Below are positions 5,436 through 5,652 of a stretch of DNA of 5,652 nucleotides, one piece after another. Both the position numbers and the translations under genes were made by a program. Where the stretch lies: the NCBI GenBank assembly GCA_947311335.1, contig CAMZKR010000029.1, positions 1 through 5,652 of the forward strand, written 5' to 3'. Below the pieces are notes generated by a model. That model saw only the letters and a program-made list of their open reading frames with translations. It did no database searches and was not told the DNA's origin. Numbering within the stretch: position 1 is the stretch's first letter; each line of letters begins with the position of its first letter. Source of the stretch: an uncultured bacterium (GTDB taxonomy: Bacteria > Patescibacteriota > Gracilibacteria > BD1-5 > UBA6164).

Positions 5436-5535
5436 AATAAAGGTTTTTTTATATACATTTTATTGACCTTTATTGTAGATTTTTATAATAAATTTCTTTA
5501 AAATAAGCTTTTTAAAACTAGGTTTTTTATAGACC
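5436..5535. repeat. Duplicated AGGT...ACCT hairpin-like motif in an otherwise gene-free AT-rich stretch
   Basis: AATAAAGGT (5436-5444) and ACCTTTATT (5466-5474) form a perfect 9-bp inverted repeat around a T-rich 21-base centre. A shorter relative, AGGTTTTTTATAGACCT, lies at 5519-5535, sharing the AGGT, T-run, ATA, GACCT order but lacking the extra middle bases. The two look like diverged copies. The rest of 5370-5652 has only very short frames, and I see no gene in it. Confidence 0.5.
5463..5489 (+). promoter_or_regulatory. Possible plus-strand promoter facing out of the window
   Basis: TTGACC (5463-5468), a short 15-base spacer and perfect TATAAT (5484-5489). The -35 lies in the right arm of the 5436-5474 inverted repeat, so a bound regulator or hairpin could affect it. 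Any gene served would start beyond the right edge. The closing AAGAGAG at the end of the window could be a ribosome site for it, but that is a guess. Confidence 0.35.
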
Positions 5536-5652
5536 TTGTTTCAAAAATTTATACAATAAATTAATATATTAAAATATTGTTAAAAAAATGTTTAAATTCA
5601 TAGTTTTATTTTTTTATTTACAAATCTTTTTAATATAATAAAATTAAGAGAG

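Noticed and set aside
5588..5638. Short plus-strand frame MFKFIVLFFYLQIFLI
   Set aside because: Only 16 residues, hydrophobic because of T-rich DNA, no promoter or ribosome site close by; likely chance.
4842..5652. Replication origin
   Set aside because: Long gene-free AT-rich DNA with repeats, but no DnaA-box consensus cluster; the TGTGTAA repeats do not fit it, and no dnaA or dnaN gene is seen.

Overview
The window is very AT-rich, with GC roughly one fifth to one quarter by eye. It reads sensibly only if TGA is glycine (translation table 25). In-frame TGA falls on invariant glycines: the second G of the IIGGTWS motif of Elp3, the G of CPGKCIYCP in the same protein, and all four glycines of a DHHA1 GGGGH motif. 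TGG stays tryptophan. All six complete genes stop with TAA. Glycine-coding TGA is known from the candidate phyla radiation lineages Gracilibacteria (BD1-5/GN02) and Absconditabacteria (SR1), so the source is most likely one of these small, probably host-dependent bacteria. Which of the two cannot be decided here.

Layout. (1) 1-677, minus: the first 225 codons of an O-antigen-ligase/polymerase-type membrane protein that runs off the left edge. (2) 678-744: a divergent promoter region. (3) 745-1273, plus: two tightly spaced small genes of unknown function (105 and 68 aa). (4) 1265-2938, minus: a complete Elp3-type radical-SAM/acetyltransferase acting on tRNA wobble uridine, overlapping the preceding gene tail-to-tail by 9 nt. 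(5) 2939-3068: a second divergent promoter region. (6) 3069-3719, plus: two more small unknown genes (148 and 63 aa). (7) 3716-4714, minus: a complete NrnA-like DHH/DHHA1 phosphoesterase, sharing a 4-nt TTAA with the preceding stop. (8) 4715-5652: about 940 bases without a credible protein gene. This holds a possible operator, a Rho-independent terminator on the minus strand, a run of hairpins, and a good minus-strand promoter. Together they outline a candidate structured RNA gene of about 490 nt (complement of roughly 4842-5334). To its right is AT-rich sequence with a duplicated hairpin-like motif and a possible plus-strand promoter.

How it fits together. The two recognised soluble enzymes are RNA-related housekeeping functions: Elp3 for tRNA wobble modification, and NrnA for nano-RNA or pAp turnover. 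The O-antigen-ligase protein belongs to envelope glycan assembly. Each small plus-strand gene pair looks like a two-gene operon with its own promoter, running head-on into a minus-strand housekeeping gene with no terminator in between. Starts generally lack a Shine-Dalgarno sequence. The most novel item is the candidate RNA. It has a complete promoter, a predicted start on the first base of an 8-bp 5' hairpin, several internal helices and a canonical terminator, yet I could not match it to RNase P RNA, tmRNA, SRP RNA or 6S RNA by eye.
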